Below are positions 31,476 to 42,300 of a stretch of 43,057 bases of DNA, in pieces. This DNA is from Chryseobacterium sp. Leaf201 (GTDB lineage Bacteria > Bacteroidota > Bacteroidia > Flavobacteriales > Weeksellaceae): NCBI RefSeq assembly GCF_001421435.1, contig NZ_LMKA01000066.1, positions 1 through 43,057 of the forward strand, in the 5' to 3' direction. Numbering within the stretch: position 1 is the first letter of the stretch; every line of letters starts with the position of its first letter. A program made the translations under genes and the position numbers. The notes under the pieces were generated by a model, which was not told the origin of the DNA, did no database searches, and was given only the letters and a program-made list of their open reading frames with translations.

Positions 31476-31840
31476 TTAATATGAAAAAGCAATAACAATA
31501 AAAGCTAAATAATTAAACCTTCTCCACCTTATTATTGTGGTTTCAAATCTATTAAGTATTGATCTGAAACTATCCAATCCAGTCAGGCATTTGTCCTCTC
31601 TATAGCATATCGCTCTTTGTACAACTGATGATCAAAGGAATAATCATTATCCGTATTTGAGTTTCTTTTATTGTGAGGAATATTAGCTGTTATTTCCAAT
31701 TCTAAAGTTTTTAACCCTAGCTTTTCAGCATCAAACCCGGCAGTAAAATCCAAAAAGAGCCCATCCACTTGGATTAAATCAGTACCAAAAGACAAGGTTA
31801 TTAAAGAAAATCGTTTAGTGAGGGCTATCAGATTGAATTA
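31476..31840 (-). pseudogene. Remnant of an insertion-sequence DDE transposase (C-terminal part)
   Basis: The frame at 31583-31795 encodes IQVDGLFLDFTAGFDAEKLG and DHQLYKERYAIERTNA and stops; the next frame, to a TAA at 31476-31478, continues LDSFRSILNRFETTI and FNYLAFIVIAFSY. YKERYAIERTNAW followed by LDSFR-ILNRFET is the conserved end of an IS5/IS4-like DDE transposase family of Bacteroidota. A frameshift in the middle, a stop upstream (near 31845) and the lack of the N-terminal catalytic part show it is dead. No terminal inverted repeats were identified. Confidence 0.75.
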
Positions 31841-32245
31841 TGGCAAAATGATATTATACCGGTAACAGGATAAAGATTTCAAAATGATGAACAGGACATC
31901 AACCGATTCAACCTATTTATTGTATCAGATCTGTCCCTGCCCGCAGCTTATAATCTTTCCGACGGGTGATTAAAAACTCACCATTCGTTTTTAAACATAC
32001 AGCCTTCCGGTTTCAGGCCTTCTGCCGTAGATAACGGATATCAAAACTATATTCAGAGGTTAGGAATTCACTTTAATTAGTCACATACCTTAGAATTTTC
32101 AGTTCTGTACTGACGGCTAAAAACAAGAATATTCAAAAATCCTGCACTAATCTTTTGATATTTAACCCTTTGAAAACATTTATATTTTTTCTTGTTTGTT
32201 TCATTTTTTTATTTAGCTTTACCTCGTTAAAAAAATTAATAATCC
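31841..32245. other. Intergenic stretch with the promoter of the lipoprotein gene
   Basis: About 400 bases between the transposase remnant and the lipoprotein gene. Except for the promoter at 32192-32221 nothing was recognised. Confidence 0.4.
32192..32221 (+). promoter_or_regulatory. Probable promoter of the lipoprotein-barrel pair
   Basis: TTG (32192-32194), 19 bases, then TAGCTTTA (32214-32221), one base off TAnnTTTG. The leader to the ATG at 32246 would be about 17 bases. Confidence 0.5.
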
Positions 32246-33445
32246 ATGAAAAAATTCGTTTTACCTGTTTTTGCTATTGCGATAGCATTAACTTCCTGCT
32301 CACAAGCAGATGAATTATCTAACAATGACGGTTCTCTGTCTGCACAGCACAACACCCAGCTTTCATCCAGAACAGGTGGATATGACAAAAATTTAATAAA
32401 AACGGCTCCCCTGCAGGATCAGCTGGAATACAAAGATTTTTATCTGAGAGAAGCGGCAGCATTTGTTAAAAAACTGAACTTAAGTACCAAAGACCTGATT
32501 AACCTATGCCATGCATCTGAAGGTCAGGAAAATACGGTTATCTTAAGGGATATTGTGGAGTTTTCCAAAGACCAGGGCAGTTACAGTGAAGAACTGGAAG
32601 CTGAATACCTAAGCCTTAAGGATGCATTTAAAGATATCGACGAGGGTAAAAACTACAATATAGCCCTGTACATTCCGGAAGCTGAACTGCTAATCAGCCA
32701 TTACAACGAGAATAACAGCAGCGATACCTATTATTTCGCCCAGCTGGATGACAGTTCACAGAATAAGTTTTTTTACAATTTATGGGACGAAACCAAGCAG
32801 AACTTCACCCCGGCAAATAACTTTGTTACCGAGAATGATGCTGAGGCTTTTGCAACAGGCGGACGGGCACTTTTGGTATTTGATATACAGGATGTCTCTT
32901 TAGATCCGAACCCGAACTTCCCTCAAAAAGGCGGAAACCCTGTTTATTCACCACCAAGCAACCCACCTTCCCCTAATCCGAGCAAACAGTATAAGGTTGG
33001 GAATATGACGATAAAAGACCATAAGGAATCTTATGTTGCCGGTGCCTCTGAAATTACTGTTCAGATGTTCAGGTATGAAAATGGAGTGTCCCAGAAGATC
33101 AGTTATATCAACAGTACTACAGTAGGACAATCAGAATTTATCTTTGCCGAATTCAAGCGGAAAGATGTAAGACAGCAAAACCAGCGTTATATTGGCGCTA
33201 CCCTTGGCGGGATGATCAATACTGCTTCAAATGTTTACCCGAATACCAGGCTTTTATATACCATTTATGAAGCAGACAACTGGCCTGTACAGACCAGATA
33301 TGATTATTTCAACGTTAACGGGCAGAACTCCAACATCAAGTACGGATCTTCTGACGGCTATTATTACTCAAGCAACCAACACTCATTGTTAATGACGAAT
33401 TATGCAGATAACGGAGCAATCAGATTCTCTCCGTTCTTACAGTAA
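32246..33445 (+). CDS. Hypothetical lipoprotein
   Basis: The 399-residue protein has a lipoprotein signal (MKKFVLPVFAIAIALTSC) with Cys18 in the lipobox LTSC, followed by Ser/Asp residues. A helical part of about 40-180 (FVKKLNLSTKDLINLCHASE) is followed by a proline-rich linker (PPSNPPSPNPSKQ, about 240) and a beta-rich end (YRYENGVSQKISYIN, YIGATLGGM). No family is recognised. The gene is followed after one base by a probable outer-membrane protein, so the two may act together at the cell surface. Both seem restricted in spread, as I cannot match them to a known system. Confidence 0.75.
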   Translation: MKKFVLPVFAIAIALTSCSQADELSNNDGSLSAQHNTQLSSRTGGYDKNLIKTAPLQDQLEYKDFYLREAAAFVKKLNLSTKDLINLCHASEGQENTVILRDIVEFSKDQGSYSEELEAEYLSLKDAFKDIDEGKNYNIALYIPEAELLISHYNENNSSDTYYFAQLDDSSQNKFFYNLWDETKQNFTPANNFVTENDAEAFATGGRALLVFDIQDVSLDPNPNFPQKGGNPVYSPPSNPPSPNPSKQYKVGNMTIKDHKESYVAGASEITVQMFRYENGVSQKISYINSTTVGQSEFIFAEFKRKDVRQQNQRYIGATLGGMINTASNVYPNTRLLYTIYEADNWPVQTRYDYFNVNGQNSNIKYGSSDGYYYSSNQHSLLMTNYADNGAIRFSPFLQ

Positions 33446-33446
33446 G

Positions 33447-34127
33447 ATGAAAATAAATCAATTTATAGTATTTTCCTTTTTAGGATATGTAAACTTTTGT
33501 TTGGCCCAAACCGGGCCAGACAAAAAGTTTAAAGTGGACGCAGGCGTTGAATTCAGGATCGTTCCTTTCAACTTCAGAAATGCGGAAGGACTATCAACTT
33601 CCAATCAGTTCTTTCTGTATAATCGTGACAAGCATTTATCCGGGAACAGCATTAATGTGGGGATTGAATACTTCTTTCTCAAACATACCACCATAGGCAT
33701 CAGCCAAAGCTTCAGATATGATCAGCTCTATTCAGATTATAATCTGAATAATCCTAATGATTTTTCATCTGCCGATCAGCATATGCGGTTTATTGCAGAT
33801 ACCGAAGTACAGTTAAAACAGTATATCCCTTTAAAAAACAGCAATCAGTATCTTATTGCGAATATCGGGTACGGTTTTATGAATAACAATACTTTATTCC
33901 ATGTAACAGAAGTATATGAGAGAAATGCAGACGGGCAGATCATGTTCAGCAGGTCCAGTGAAGTGGATTTCCAATTTCAGGCTTATAAAATCGGTGTAGG
34001 CTACAAGTACAAAAAATTTGAAGCCATAATAGGTACTTACATCGTGGAAAAGCATAATTTTGATGATTATACATCAGGATTCGGCATGCCTTTTTTAAGG
34101 CTGAATTATAATGTCCTTAGTTTTTAA
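33447..34127 (+). CDS. Probable outer-membrane beta-barrel protein
   Basis: Starting at the ATG at 33447 (one base after the lipoprotein stop) gives 226 residues with a signal peptide (FIVFSFLGYVNFCLAQ). The rest is alternate-hydrophobic strands (INVGIEYFFLKHTTIGISQSF, LIANIGYGFMNN, YKIGVGYKYKKFEAIIGTYI) and ends in a C-terminal aromatic residue (LNYNVLSF), as OMP-like barrels do. The longer upstream frame overlaps the lipoprotein gene. Function unknown. Confidence 0.72.
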   Translation: MKINQFIVFSFLGYVNFCLAQTGPDKKFKVDAGVEFRIVPFNFRNAEGLSTSNQFFLYNRDKHLSGNSINVGIEYFFLKHTTIGISQSFRYDQLYSDYNLNNPNDFSSADQHMRFIADTEVQLKQYIPLKNSNQYLIANIGYGFMNNNTLFHVTEVYERNADGQIMFSRSSEVDFQFQAYKIGVGYKYKKFEAIIGTYIVEKHNFDDYTSGFGMPFLRLNYNVLSF

Positions 34128-34199
34128 ATAAATTATCAGCAGATAACTGATGAACTTCCTACAGGCTTTTATGGAGCTTGAAAATTACCGGCAGGCCTT

Positions 34200-34230
34200 A
34201 AAACTTTATATGTATATAAAGTTTTTGTCT
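34200..34230 (+). terminator. Terminator of the lipoprotein-barrel pair
   Basis: AAAACTTTATAT and ATATAAAGTTTT form a perfect 12-bp stem with a 2-base centre (AT-rich), followed by TGTCTTTT. It lies about 70 bases behind the barrel gene stop. Confidence 0.65.
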
Positions 34231-34851
34231 TTTACCCCCCTCCTCTTAATACAGCGTCTTATACCCAAAGAAACTCTGTGATTACATGTTTCGTACGTTT
34301 AGTGTTTTTATCTGCTCCGGGTCAGCTGCTTGTAAAATCATATTAACAGGATGCCTGAAAAATCTTATCCGATGATCAGATAAGATCGGTACTCATGCAT
34401 GCATTCACGAAAAACATTTTTTCTTATCAGGCATAATAATCTTAACTATAAGCTGATCAGTTACCGGTAATGTATCATACGACATTCCCTGTCGCCTCCC
34501 GGAACAGCTTCAGTGTTGTCTGAATAATAAATCTTTCCGGCTTTAACAACAATTCATTACCTCTTCTTCCGGTTCCAGAACATCAGAGCCTGTTCTTTTA
34601 TTTAAAGCATACAAACACTCTATGACGTTTTGTCTGAGTTACTACTACCTCCTTTATAAACAATAAATAATTGTAAATCAATCAATATATCATTGCTTAA
34701 AAAACAAATATGTGTAACTTTGCTGTATGATGAAATAAAACACGACACGTTCTGTCGCTTTACAGGAATACCTTTGTCACATGATATGGAAAAGACAAGA
34801 AAAAAATTCAATAAAGTTGACATAATTCACATTAAACAGTTGTAACACAGC

Positions 34852-34881
34852 TTTGGAATGTGAAAAAAAAGAATACTTTTG
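34852..34881 (+). promoter_or_regulatory. Promoter of the T9SS-RHS operon
   Basis: TTTG (34852-34855), 18 bases, then TACTTTTG (34874-34881) is a near-perfect Bacteroidota promoter. The leader to the ATG at 34924 would be about 36 bases. Confidence 0.75.
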
Positions 34882-34923
34882 CAACGTTTTTAAAAAATTG
34901 ATAACACTGAAAATAGACTAAGC

Positions 34924-36498
34924 ATGAAAAAACTCTATGTAAGCGCACTTACCGTGTGCGCTGTCATGTCTGCCTGTGCCCAGGAAACACTCTGGCAGAA
35001 GGACATCAAATCCGCTACGCAGGATTTTCTCTCGCAGGTAACCACCACTATCGACCAGCAATACTTAATTACCGGAAGCTCTATCCAGAGCGATAAGCTG
35101 CAGAGCAGCGACAATAAGCAGAACCAGGGGTACGATTTTCATTTGGTTAAACTGAACCAAAGAGGAGAAGAAGTCTGGGAAAAATATTTCTCGGGACAGA
35201 ACCACGATTTTTTGTCTGCTACGGTTAACACCCAAGAGGGTGGCTTTCTTTTGTCAGGCACTTCGTATAGCTCGCAAGGCCTTGATAAGAAAGAGGATTC
35301 CAAAGGCGGTTCAGACCTCTGGCTGATCAGGATTAATGAATTCGGGGATGAATTATGGCAGAAAACCATTGGCTCAGCATCTGATGAAGAAGCCAGAGCC
35401 GTGATCCAGACTACGGATTTAGGATTTTTTGTGGCAGGGAATGTTGCCTTCGGCTCCGCTCAGGCAACGGGCAAAGGCTACGGTTCCAAAGATGTGATGG
35501 TCATAGGGCTGGATAAAAATGGGAAAGAGATCTCACAGCTCATTTTAGGCGGGAAAGGCCTGGATGAAGTGGAAAAAATGATCCCGACCAAAGACGGCGG
35601 GGCTTTACTGGGCATCTATTCCAGAAGCAATACCGGAGGATCAAAGAAAACAGAGAACTATGGCGAAGGCGATTACTGGATCATTAAATTAAATAAAGAC
35701 GGCAAAGTAGAATGGGAAAAGAATTTCGGGGGCAAGGGCGATGACCATTTAAGGACTTTGGCATTGACACCGGCAGGCTATTTAGTTGGCGGTGAATCCA
35801 GATCGGAAAGATCAGGCAATAAATCGGTTGGCATCGAAGAAGGAACCGACCTGTGGCTGGTCTCTTTGAATGAAAGAGGTGAAGACCTGTGGCAGAAATC
35901 GTACAGCTTTAAGAACCGTGATGTGCTGATGGGGATGAGTGTTGTAGGCGGGAAGTCTGGAGGAGTTCTGCTTGGAGGGTATACCCAGGCAGAAGGAAGG
36001 ATTGAAACGGATGATGAGAAATTCTGGATGCTGTATCTGGATGAAAACGGAAATGAGCAGTGGCGCAAGCATGTGAAGGGAGAATCCAGTAAAAGAGAAG
36101 AAAGGTTATCGGATATAAAGCTGAACCGGGACGGCTCGATTATCCTTGCCGGAACCAGTGCCGAGGAACTCGGGAAAGAGAACTGGAAGATCGTGAAACT
36201 CGGGGATCAGCAGATTGACCAGCTGATCGAAAAGCAGGACATCAGGATCTACCCGAACCCGGTGAATGATTATGCGTATGTGGAGATCGGTCTGGAGGAT
36301 GGAAGCGGAAAGCTGGGTGACGGAAAATCAGAAGCGGAGATTACGGTATATGATATGGGGGGAAGACAGCTGCAGAGCATTAAAACAAAGAATAAAGTAA
36401 CGAAGATCAATACGCAGCCGCTGGTGCAGGGGGCTTACCTGGTGAGTGTAAAAACGGCTGAGGGAAAAACGGCGAGTGCGAAACTGATTAAGAAATAA
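34924..36498 (+). CDS. T9SS type A sorted protein with repeated propeller-like units
   Basis: The 524-residue protein has a signal peptide (LYVSALTVCAVMSACAQ) and at least five repeats of about 60-80 residues, each with a W-x-K aromatic start and a glycine-rich strand (ELWQKTIGSASDEEARAVIQ, VEWEKNFGGKGDDHLRTLAL, DLWQKSYSFKNRDVL), which suggests a beta-propeller-like surface fold. The last ~85 residues are a type A sorting domain (RIYPNPVNDYAYVEIG, DMGGRQLQSI, QGAYLVSVKTAEGKT and a basic end), so it is exported by the type IX system. It is the first gene of an operon with two RHS proteins 15 bases behind it and may be their carrier or surface partner. Confidence 0.88.
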   Translation: MKKLYVSALTVCAVMSACAQETLWQKDIKSATQDFLSQVTTTIDQQYLITGSSIQSDKLQSSDNKQNQGYDFHLVKLNQRGEEVWEKYFSGQNHDFLSATVNTQEGGFLLSGTSYSSQGLDKKEDSKGGSDLWLIRINEFGDELWQKTIGSASDEEARAVIQTTDLGFFVAGNVAFGSAQATGKGYGSKDVMVIGLDKNGKEISQLILGGKGLDEVEKMIPTKDGGALLGIYSRSNTGGSKKTENYGEGDYWIIKLNKDGKVEWEKNFGGKGDDHLRTLALTPAGYLVGGESRSERSGNKSVGIEEGTDLWLVSLNERGEDLWQKSYSFKNRDVLMGMSVVGGKSGGVLLGGYTQAEGRIETDDEKFWMLYLDENGNEQWRKHVKGESSKREERLSDIKLNRDGSIILAGTSAEELGKENWKIVKLGDQQIDQLIEKQDIRIYPNPVNDYAYVEIGLEDGSGKLGDGKSEAEITVYDMGGRQLQSIKTKNKVTKINTQPLVQGAYLVSVKTAEGKTASAKLIKK

Positions 36499-36513
36499 TA
36501 AGATAAACAGACC

Positions 36514-39318
36514 ATGAAGAAAATTGTAATATATGCAGTAATGCTGGCGACGCTTTCCGGCAGCATTTCTCTTTCCGGACAGGATAAAATTGAGCTTCAG
36601 AAATATGACTACGTTACGAACGGTGATACCAATATGTTCCAGGGGATTCCCAACATCGGGTTCCCGCTTTTCAATGTAGCAGTTCCTACGGCAGGGATCA
36701 GTATTAACCTGTCGGTAAACTATACCACTGAAAGCGCTTCTGCATTCAACCTGATCAGTGACGTAGGAAAAGGATGGAACCTTTCTTCCATAGGAAGCAT
36801 TGTGAGAAGCAAGACGCGTAATGAACAGGATTATACCTTGAGCGGTGCCAGCGAAGCAAGGTCAGATGTCTATTACTACAGCTATCCTGGTGGCAGCGGC
36901 AAATTTTACATCGGCAAGGATGCCTCTTCCCAGGAGCTGACCGGGGTACATACCTCCCCTTCCAACGATAAGATCATCGTTACGAAAGACAATGCCCGGA
37001 CGGATAAGGTAAAATCATTTACAGTGGCAGATACCCAAGGGAACCGTTATGTATTTGACAAAATCAACATCAATATACTGCAAAAGGCTTTTGATTTCGG
37101 CGGTGCGGAAACGAAGCTTATCAACAGCGGCTTTTTACTCTCTAAAATCTATAATGTAAAGAATGAGGAGGTTGCGGCCATTGAGTATGAAACAACCACA
37201 GAGCTCATCAATCCGGCAGTAGGCTCCATCCAGCAGCAGAAAATAAAGAAGATTACAGTTAACGGAACAGGGACAATAGAATACCTGTACCTGCCGAACA
37301 ACCAGCCCCATAAGATAGGCGGCCCCGAAAGGGACTGGTATCAGCTTGACAAAGTCATTTTGAAAGACACACGAAATCAAATAGTCAACCAGTATCAGTT
37401 TTTGCAGAATTTTAGTTCCAATCTCGGTGAACTGATTAATTTGGATAAAAACAATAATCCGGTCCAGAAGTTTTCCTTTGAATACAACCAGGAACTTCTG
37501 TCAGGATACGGATATAAAGATGCTTTCGGGTATCCGGATATCCATGATCCGTGCAGCCTTGACGAAGGAGAATTGCAGACACCCGGAAGTACCAACAGAA
37601 ATACGGCGGCGTACGGAACTTTAAAGCGTGTTACTTTACCTACCGGAGGATCTATAGAATATGAGTTTGAATCCAATGCCGTAAAAAAAGAACAGGCAGT
37701 ACCCCAGTGCCCCTACGGACAGCCCTGTTTCTATAACAATCATGATTTTGATAAAATATATACCTTAAACTTTGATACGGCACTATCAGAATATTATACC
37801 GTTACGCTTCCTCCGGGATATAAAAGTAAATTATTTTATACATACGGATACCTATTCCACCCTTCTTCCCCTCCCAGGCCCGGCGTTCCGAATATTATTG
37901 AGTGCCTGGCAGGCGGCCCCGGCGGATATTCTGCAGGACAGCCTTTTATAAACCCTTATACCGGGAACGAATGCGGAGGAATACAGTATACTGAAGCGAA
38001 CGGCCCCACACTGAACCTTCTTTTCAGCGGACCGAGAAAAGGGTATGGAACTCTGTTTATTTACGCTGCCAAAGATCAGGCGAGAGATGAAAATGAATAT
38101 GGCTACGGCTTAAGGATCAAAAGCATCAGGAACTTCGATCCCGGCCAGGCAGCCCCGGTAAGCCACATCAGTTACCGGTATGATAATTTCAGTAATCCCC
38201 TGCAGTCCAGCGGAGAGACGCTGGACCTCTCCCCGGCAGTTGATTTTACAGACGGAAGGGGCAGCAACTCGGTAGGATATACCAACATTAAAGTAACCAA
38301 CATGATCAACGGAAATTATTCTGAATATTATTTCATGCCGCAGCAGGAAATAAGTACCGGAAGCATCCCTTCTTTTGCCATGCTGGACCAGGATATGAGT
38401 GCCTACCTGAGGGCCAACGGGCTTTTGCGTAAAAAAGAAGACTATAATGCAGCAGGCCAGCTCCTTCAGAAATCAGAAATGAGCTATGAATTTAAAGAGG
38501 TGCCGCTGCCAAATATTACCCATGGATTAAATCCCGTAAATAAAATCAATATCTCAAAACAGGGCACCGTAACGGAAAGCTATATTGCTGCTTCTAAAAA
38601 GCTGGTAACCTCATCTGAAACCTATATTGAAGACCGCTACAACAATGTGGCCTTAACCAGAGAAACCCTGGCCGACGGAACGGTTACAGAAAAAACCTTC
38701 CTGTACCCTTCGGATAAAGGCATCCAGAAGCTGCTTACCGCCAATATGGTGAATATCCCGCTGGAAACCTCTACAAAGAGGAACGGGAAAACGGTAGGAA
38801 AAGCAGAAACCAGATTTGATGATGCCTCGCATCTTTATCCTACTTCTGTTATTTCTTACCATATGCAGACCCAGGCCCCGGTAACAGCTTCCACTTTAGA
38901 TGTCTATGACAGCAAAGGGAACCTGGTGCAGGCAACAGTTAAAAACGGGATTCCGGTTACCACGATATGGGGGTATTACCAGAGCCAGCCTATTGCGGTA
39001 ATCACGGGAGCCTCTTATGCACAGGTTTCTTCACTGGCTACGGTAACGGCTGCCATAGCTGCTTCCAATGCAGACCATGATAATCCTGCTCTGGAGCCTC
39101 AGTTACTTACCGCTTTGGAAAACCTCCGTAAAGATCCGGCATTGCAGAATTACACGGTGAGTGCAACAACGTATGATCCGATGATCGGGGTAACCAATTC
39201 CATATCCTCCAACGGGATCCGGACGGTAAACGTGTACGATGCAGCCAACCGGCTGATGAAAGTAACGGACGCCGACGGAAAAACGCTGCAGGAAAACCGG
39301 TACAACTATAAAAACTAA
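36514..39318 (+). CDS. RHS-like protein, first half of a split RHS system
   Basis: The 934-residue protein has a signal peptide (IYAVMLATLSGSISLSGQ) followed by a domain typical of RHS-associated N-terminal parts (GIPNIGFPLFNVAVPTAGIS, VGKGWNLSSIGSIVRS) and YD-type strands to the end (NVYDAANRLMKVTDADGKTL). It lacks the RHS-core end (DP-G) that the next gene carries and has no sorting signal of its own. The gap to the next gene is 2 bases. It is likely to form the cage or spacer part of a large secreted RHS complex together with the next protein. Confidence 0.85.
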   Translation: MKKIVIYAVMLATLSGSISLSGQDKIELQKYDYVTNGDTNMFQGIPNIGFPLFNVAVPTAGISINLSVNYTTESASAFNLISDVGKGWNLSSIGSIVRSKTRNEQDYTLSGASEARSDVYYYSYPGGSGKFYIGKDASSQELTGVHTSPSNDKIIVTKDNARTDKVKSFTVADTQGNRYVFDKININILQKAFDFGGAETKLINSGFLLSKIYNVKNEEVAAIEYETTTELINPAVGSIQQQKIKKITVNGTGTIEYLYLPNNQPHKIGGPERDWYQLDKVILKDTRNQIVNQYQFLQNFSSNLGELINLDKNNNPVQKFSFEYNQELLSGYGYKDAFGYPDIHDPCSLDEGELQTPGSTNRNTAAYGTLKRVTLPTGGSIEYEFESNAVKKEQAVPQCPYGQPCFYNNHDFDKIYTLNFDTALSEYYTVTLPPGYKSKLFYTYGYLFHPSSPPRPGVPNIIECLAGGPGGYSAGQPFINPYTGNECGGIQYTEANGPTLNLLFSGPRKGYGTLFIYAAKDQARDENEYGYGLRIKSIRNFDPGQAAPVSHISYRYDNFSNPLQSSGETLDLSPAVDFTDGRGSNSVGYTNIKVTNMINGNYSEYYFMPQQEISTGSIPSFAMLDQDMSAYLRANGLLRKKEDYNAAGQLLQKSEMSYEFKEVPLPNITHGLNPVNKINISKQGTVTESYIAASKKLVTSSETYIEDRYNNVALTRETLADGTVTEKTFLYPSDKGIQKLLTANMVNIPLETSTKRNGKTVGKAETRFDDASHLYPTSVISYHMQTQAPVTASTLDVYDSKGNLVQATVKNGIPVTTIWGYYQSQPIAVITGASYAQVSSLATVTAAIAASNADHDNPALEPQLLTALENLRKDPALQNYTVSATTYDPMIGVTNSISSNGIRTVNVYDAANRLMKVTDADGKTLQENRYNYKN

Positions 39319-39320
39319 CC

Positions 39321-42300
39321 ATGATGAATAAAAAAATAACCAGAAGAAAAGCATCATCTGATGAAACAGCGGTAAGAAAATATTTTTCATTTCTCACGCT
39401 TCTTTTTTCATTGATCATCTCTGCGCAGAACAACCTGAGTGCAGATAAGAACTATATCTACACCAGGAGCTGCCTGGATGCAGACTGTATAAAAAAAGCA
39501 GAAGCCGTACAGTATTTTGACGGGCTCGGCAGGCCGGTGCAGACCATTGCCATAAAAGCCACCCCGCTCGGAAGAGATGTAGTGACCCCTGTGGAATACA
39601 ATACGGTGGGGAAACAGGTGAAGGATTACCTGCCGGTTCCCCAGCAGGGAACTTCCGGAGGGGCTTTCTACGGCTCCCCTTTTGACGGTGTGACCAATGT
39701 TTACGGGAATGAGAAAATCTATTCCGAAAAAATCTATGACCAGGCCTATACCGACCGGGTAAAACAGGTGGTTTCCATAGGAACTGCATGGGTACAGAAA
39801 CCGGTGAGCCTCGGCTACGAAACCAATCTTGACGGCGAAGTGAAGAAATATGTTGTGACGACCGGCTGGACGGAAGGAAGAACGGATTCACAGATCACAC
39901 TTTCTACGCCTTATTCAGCAAATCAGTTAATGAAATCTTCGGCCACCGATGAAGACGGCAACACTACGGTGGAGTTCCAGAACGGTGAAGGCCGGACCAT
40001 CCTGGTGAGAAAGAATGACGGGACGCAGGATGTGGATACCTATTACCTGTATAATGAATACGGCCAGCTTGTGTACGTAATCCCGCCCCTGGCTGTCGGG
40101 AATTCTGCGCCGGACCAGACCACCCTGGACAACCTGTGCTACCAGTACCGGTATGACGGTATGGGAAAGCTGGTGGAGAAAAAAGTCCCGGGTAAAGGCT
40201 GGGAATACCTGATCTATGACAGGCAGGACCGGGTCATCATGACGCAGGATGCCAATTTGAGAAGAACCGATAATACGTTCCTGGCCAAAGGATGGATGTT
40301 TACCAAGTACGACAAATTAGGGAGAGTAGTATATACAGGATTTTTTCCTTCAGCGGAAACCAGGGCTGCTGTACAGACTCAAATTAATAACCTTACGGTA
40401 AACCCTGAAAACAATGAAGCGAGAATTCCAAGCTCATTTACTTCAGACGGTATGCAGGTGTTTTATACCCAAAATGCCTTTCCTTCCACCGGGATCAGGG
40501 TGTTGGGTGTCAACTATTATGACTCCTACCCTGCTTACAGCTTCAACCCGGCTTTTCCTGCTTCCGTCATGGGACAGAACATTATTACCGATGCCCAGAA
40601 TTCGGCCATCAGTACCCAAACGCTGCCTACCATGAGCGCAGTGAAAAACATTGAAAACCATAACTGGACAAAAACTTATATCTGGTATGACACCAAAGCA
40701 AGGGCTGTTTCCACCTACTCGATCAACCATTTAGGAGGCTATACCAGAACAGAATCTGAGCTTGATTTTGCAGGCGTTCCCAAACAGACCAAAGTCTATC
40801 ACAAAAGACTGAACGCTGATCCCGAGAAAGTGATTACCCAGACTTTTGAATACGATGCACAAAACCGACTGAAAAAGCAGTGGCACCAGGTAGACAGCCA
40901 GCCACAGGAATTACTGTCTGAAAATTCTTATGACGAACTGTCCCGGCTTTCCAACAAAAAAGTAGGCAGCAATCTCCAAAGCATCGACTATACGTATAAC
41001 ATCCGCGGTTCCCTGGTACAGCTGAATGACCCTGCCGGCCTGGGAACAAAGCTGTTCGCATATGAGTTAAAATACTTCAATCCGCAGAACACGGCAGGCT
41101 CTGCCGGGAAATACAACGGAAACATTGCCGAAGTGACCTGGAAAACAGCCACAGACGGCGTAAAAAGAAGATACAATTACCGGTATGACGCTCTGAACAG
41201 GCTCACCAAAGGACTGTACTCCGAGCCGGAAGCCTCGGTTCCCCAGAATGACCTTTACAATGAAACAGTAACCTATGACATGAACAGCAACATCAGAACG
41301 CTGCAGCGAAACGGAAGGAATTCTTTGGGTCTGAAGGGGCAGATTGATGATCTTACCTACCAGTATTCAGCAAATCAGCTGGCTTATGTTACAGATGATT
41401 CCGATGATTACAGCGGCTACCCGGATGTGTCCGGGATTGCCATTGCTTATGATGACAACGGGAATATGAGCCACCATAAAGACAAAGGCATCCTGGACAT
41501 TAAATACAATTATCTTAACCTGCCCGATTATGTAAAGTTTAATGAATCTGTACCCAGCAGAGGCGGCGCAAGATATGTTAATACAGTTTATACCTACCGT
41601 GCCGATGGTACAAAGCTGAGAAAAGAATACAACTATAAGGAAGCCAACACCTACTATCTGGCAACAAAAATCACTGATTATCTGGATAGTTTTCAATATG
41701 AAGCCGATGCAACACTGGCAGCTCCGGCAACAGTCCCTTCTTTGAAATTTGTCCCTACGGCGGAAGGTTATTACGATTTCGAAAAAAACAGGTATATTTA
41801 CAGCTATACAGACCACCTGGGGAACGTACGTCTGAGTTATTTTAAAAATGCCTCCGGCAGCGCAGAAGTTCTTGAGGAAAATAATTTTTACCCGTTCGGG
41901 CTGAAGCATGAAGGATATAACCAAACTGTTGGTAATCCCTCGTACAATTACCAGTACAACGGCAAAGAACTGCAGAAGGAAACCGGCTGGAGCGATTACG
42001 GTGCCAGGATGTACATGGCGGATATCGGGCGTTGGGGCGTGATCGATCCCCTGGCTGAAACATCAAGAAGATTTACCCCGTATAATTATGCATTGAACAA
42101 TCCGGTAATGTTTATTGATCCGGATGGAAGGAAAGCACAGGCCCCGGAAACAGAAATGACGGATTATACCATAGGAGCTAATTCATTCTGGGGGACCACA
42201 GGAGGCGGCCGTAAAAAACTTGTCCCTTTTCTGGGAGGACAGGATTTTTTGGGACAAATGTTTAACCTCGTGGATGCGGCTACTAAAAGATTGGCGGAAG

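Larger units (their letters stand above)
34128..34923. other. Long intergenic stretch with terminator, nested inverted repeats and a promoter
   Basis: No gene in about 800 bases. A terminator at 34200-34230 closes the unit to the left. At 34351-34434 ATGCCTGA and TCAGGCAT bracket an inner 8-bp stem (ATCTTATC / GATAAGAT, 34362-34386) and the palindrome ATGCATGCAT. A strong promoter lies at 34852-34881. The minus frame at 34620-34823 does not look coding. Confidence 0.5.

Noticed and set aside
34620..34823. 67-codon minus-strand frame
   Set aside because: It has no domain, no clear leader and overlaps the promoter region of the T9SS operon.
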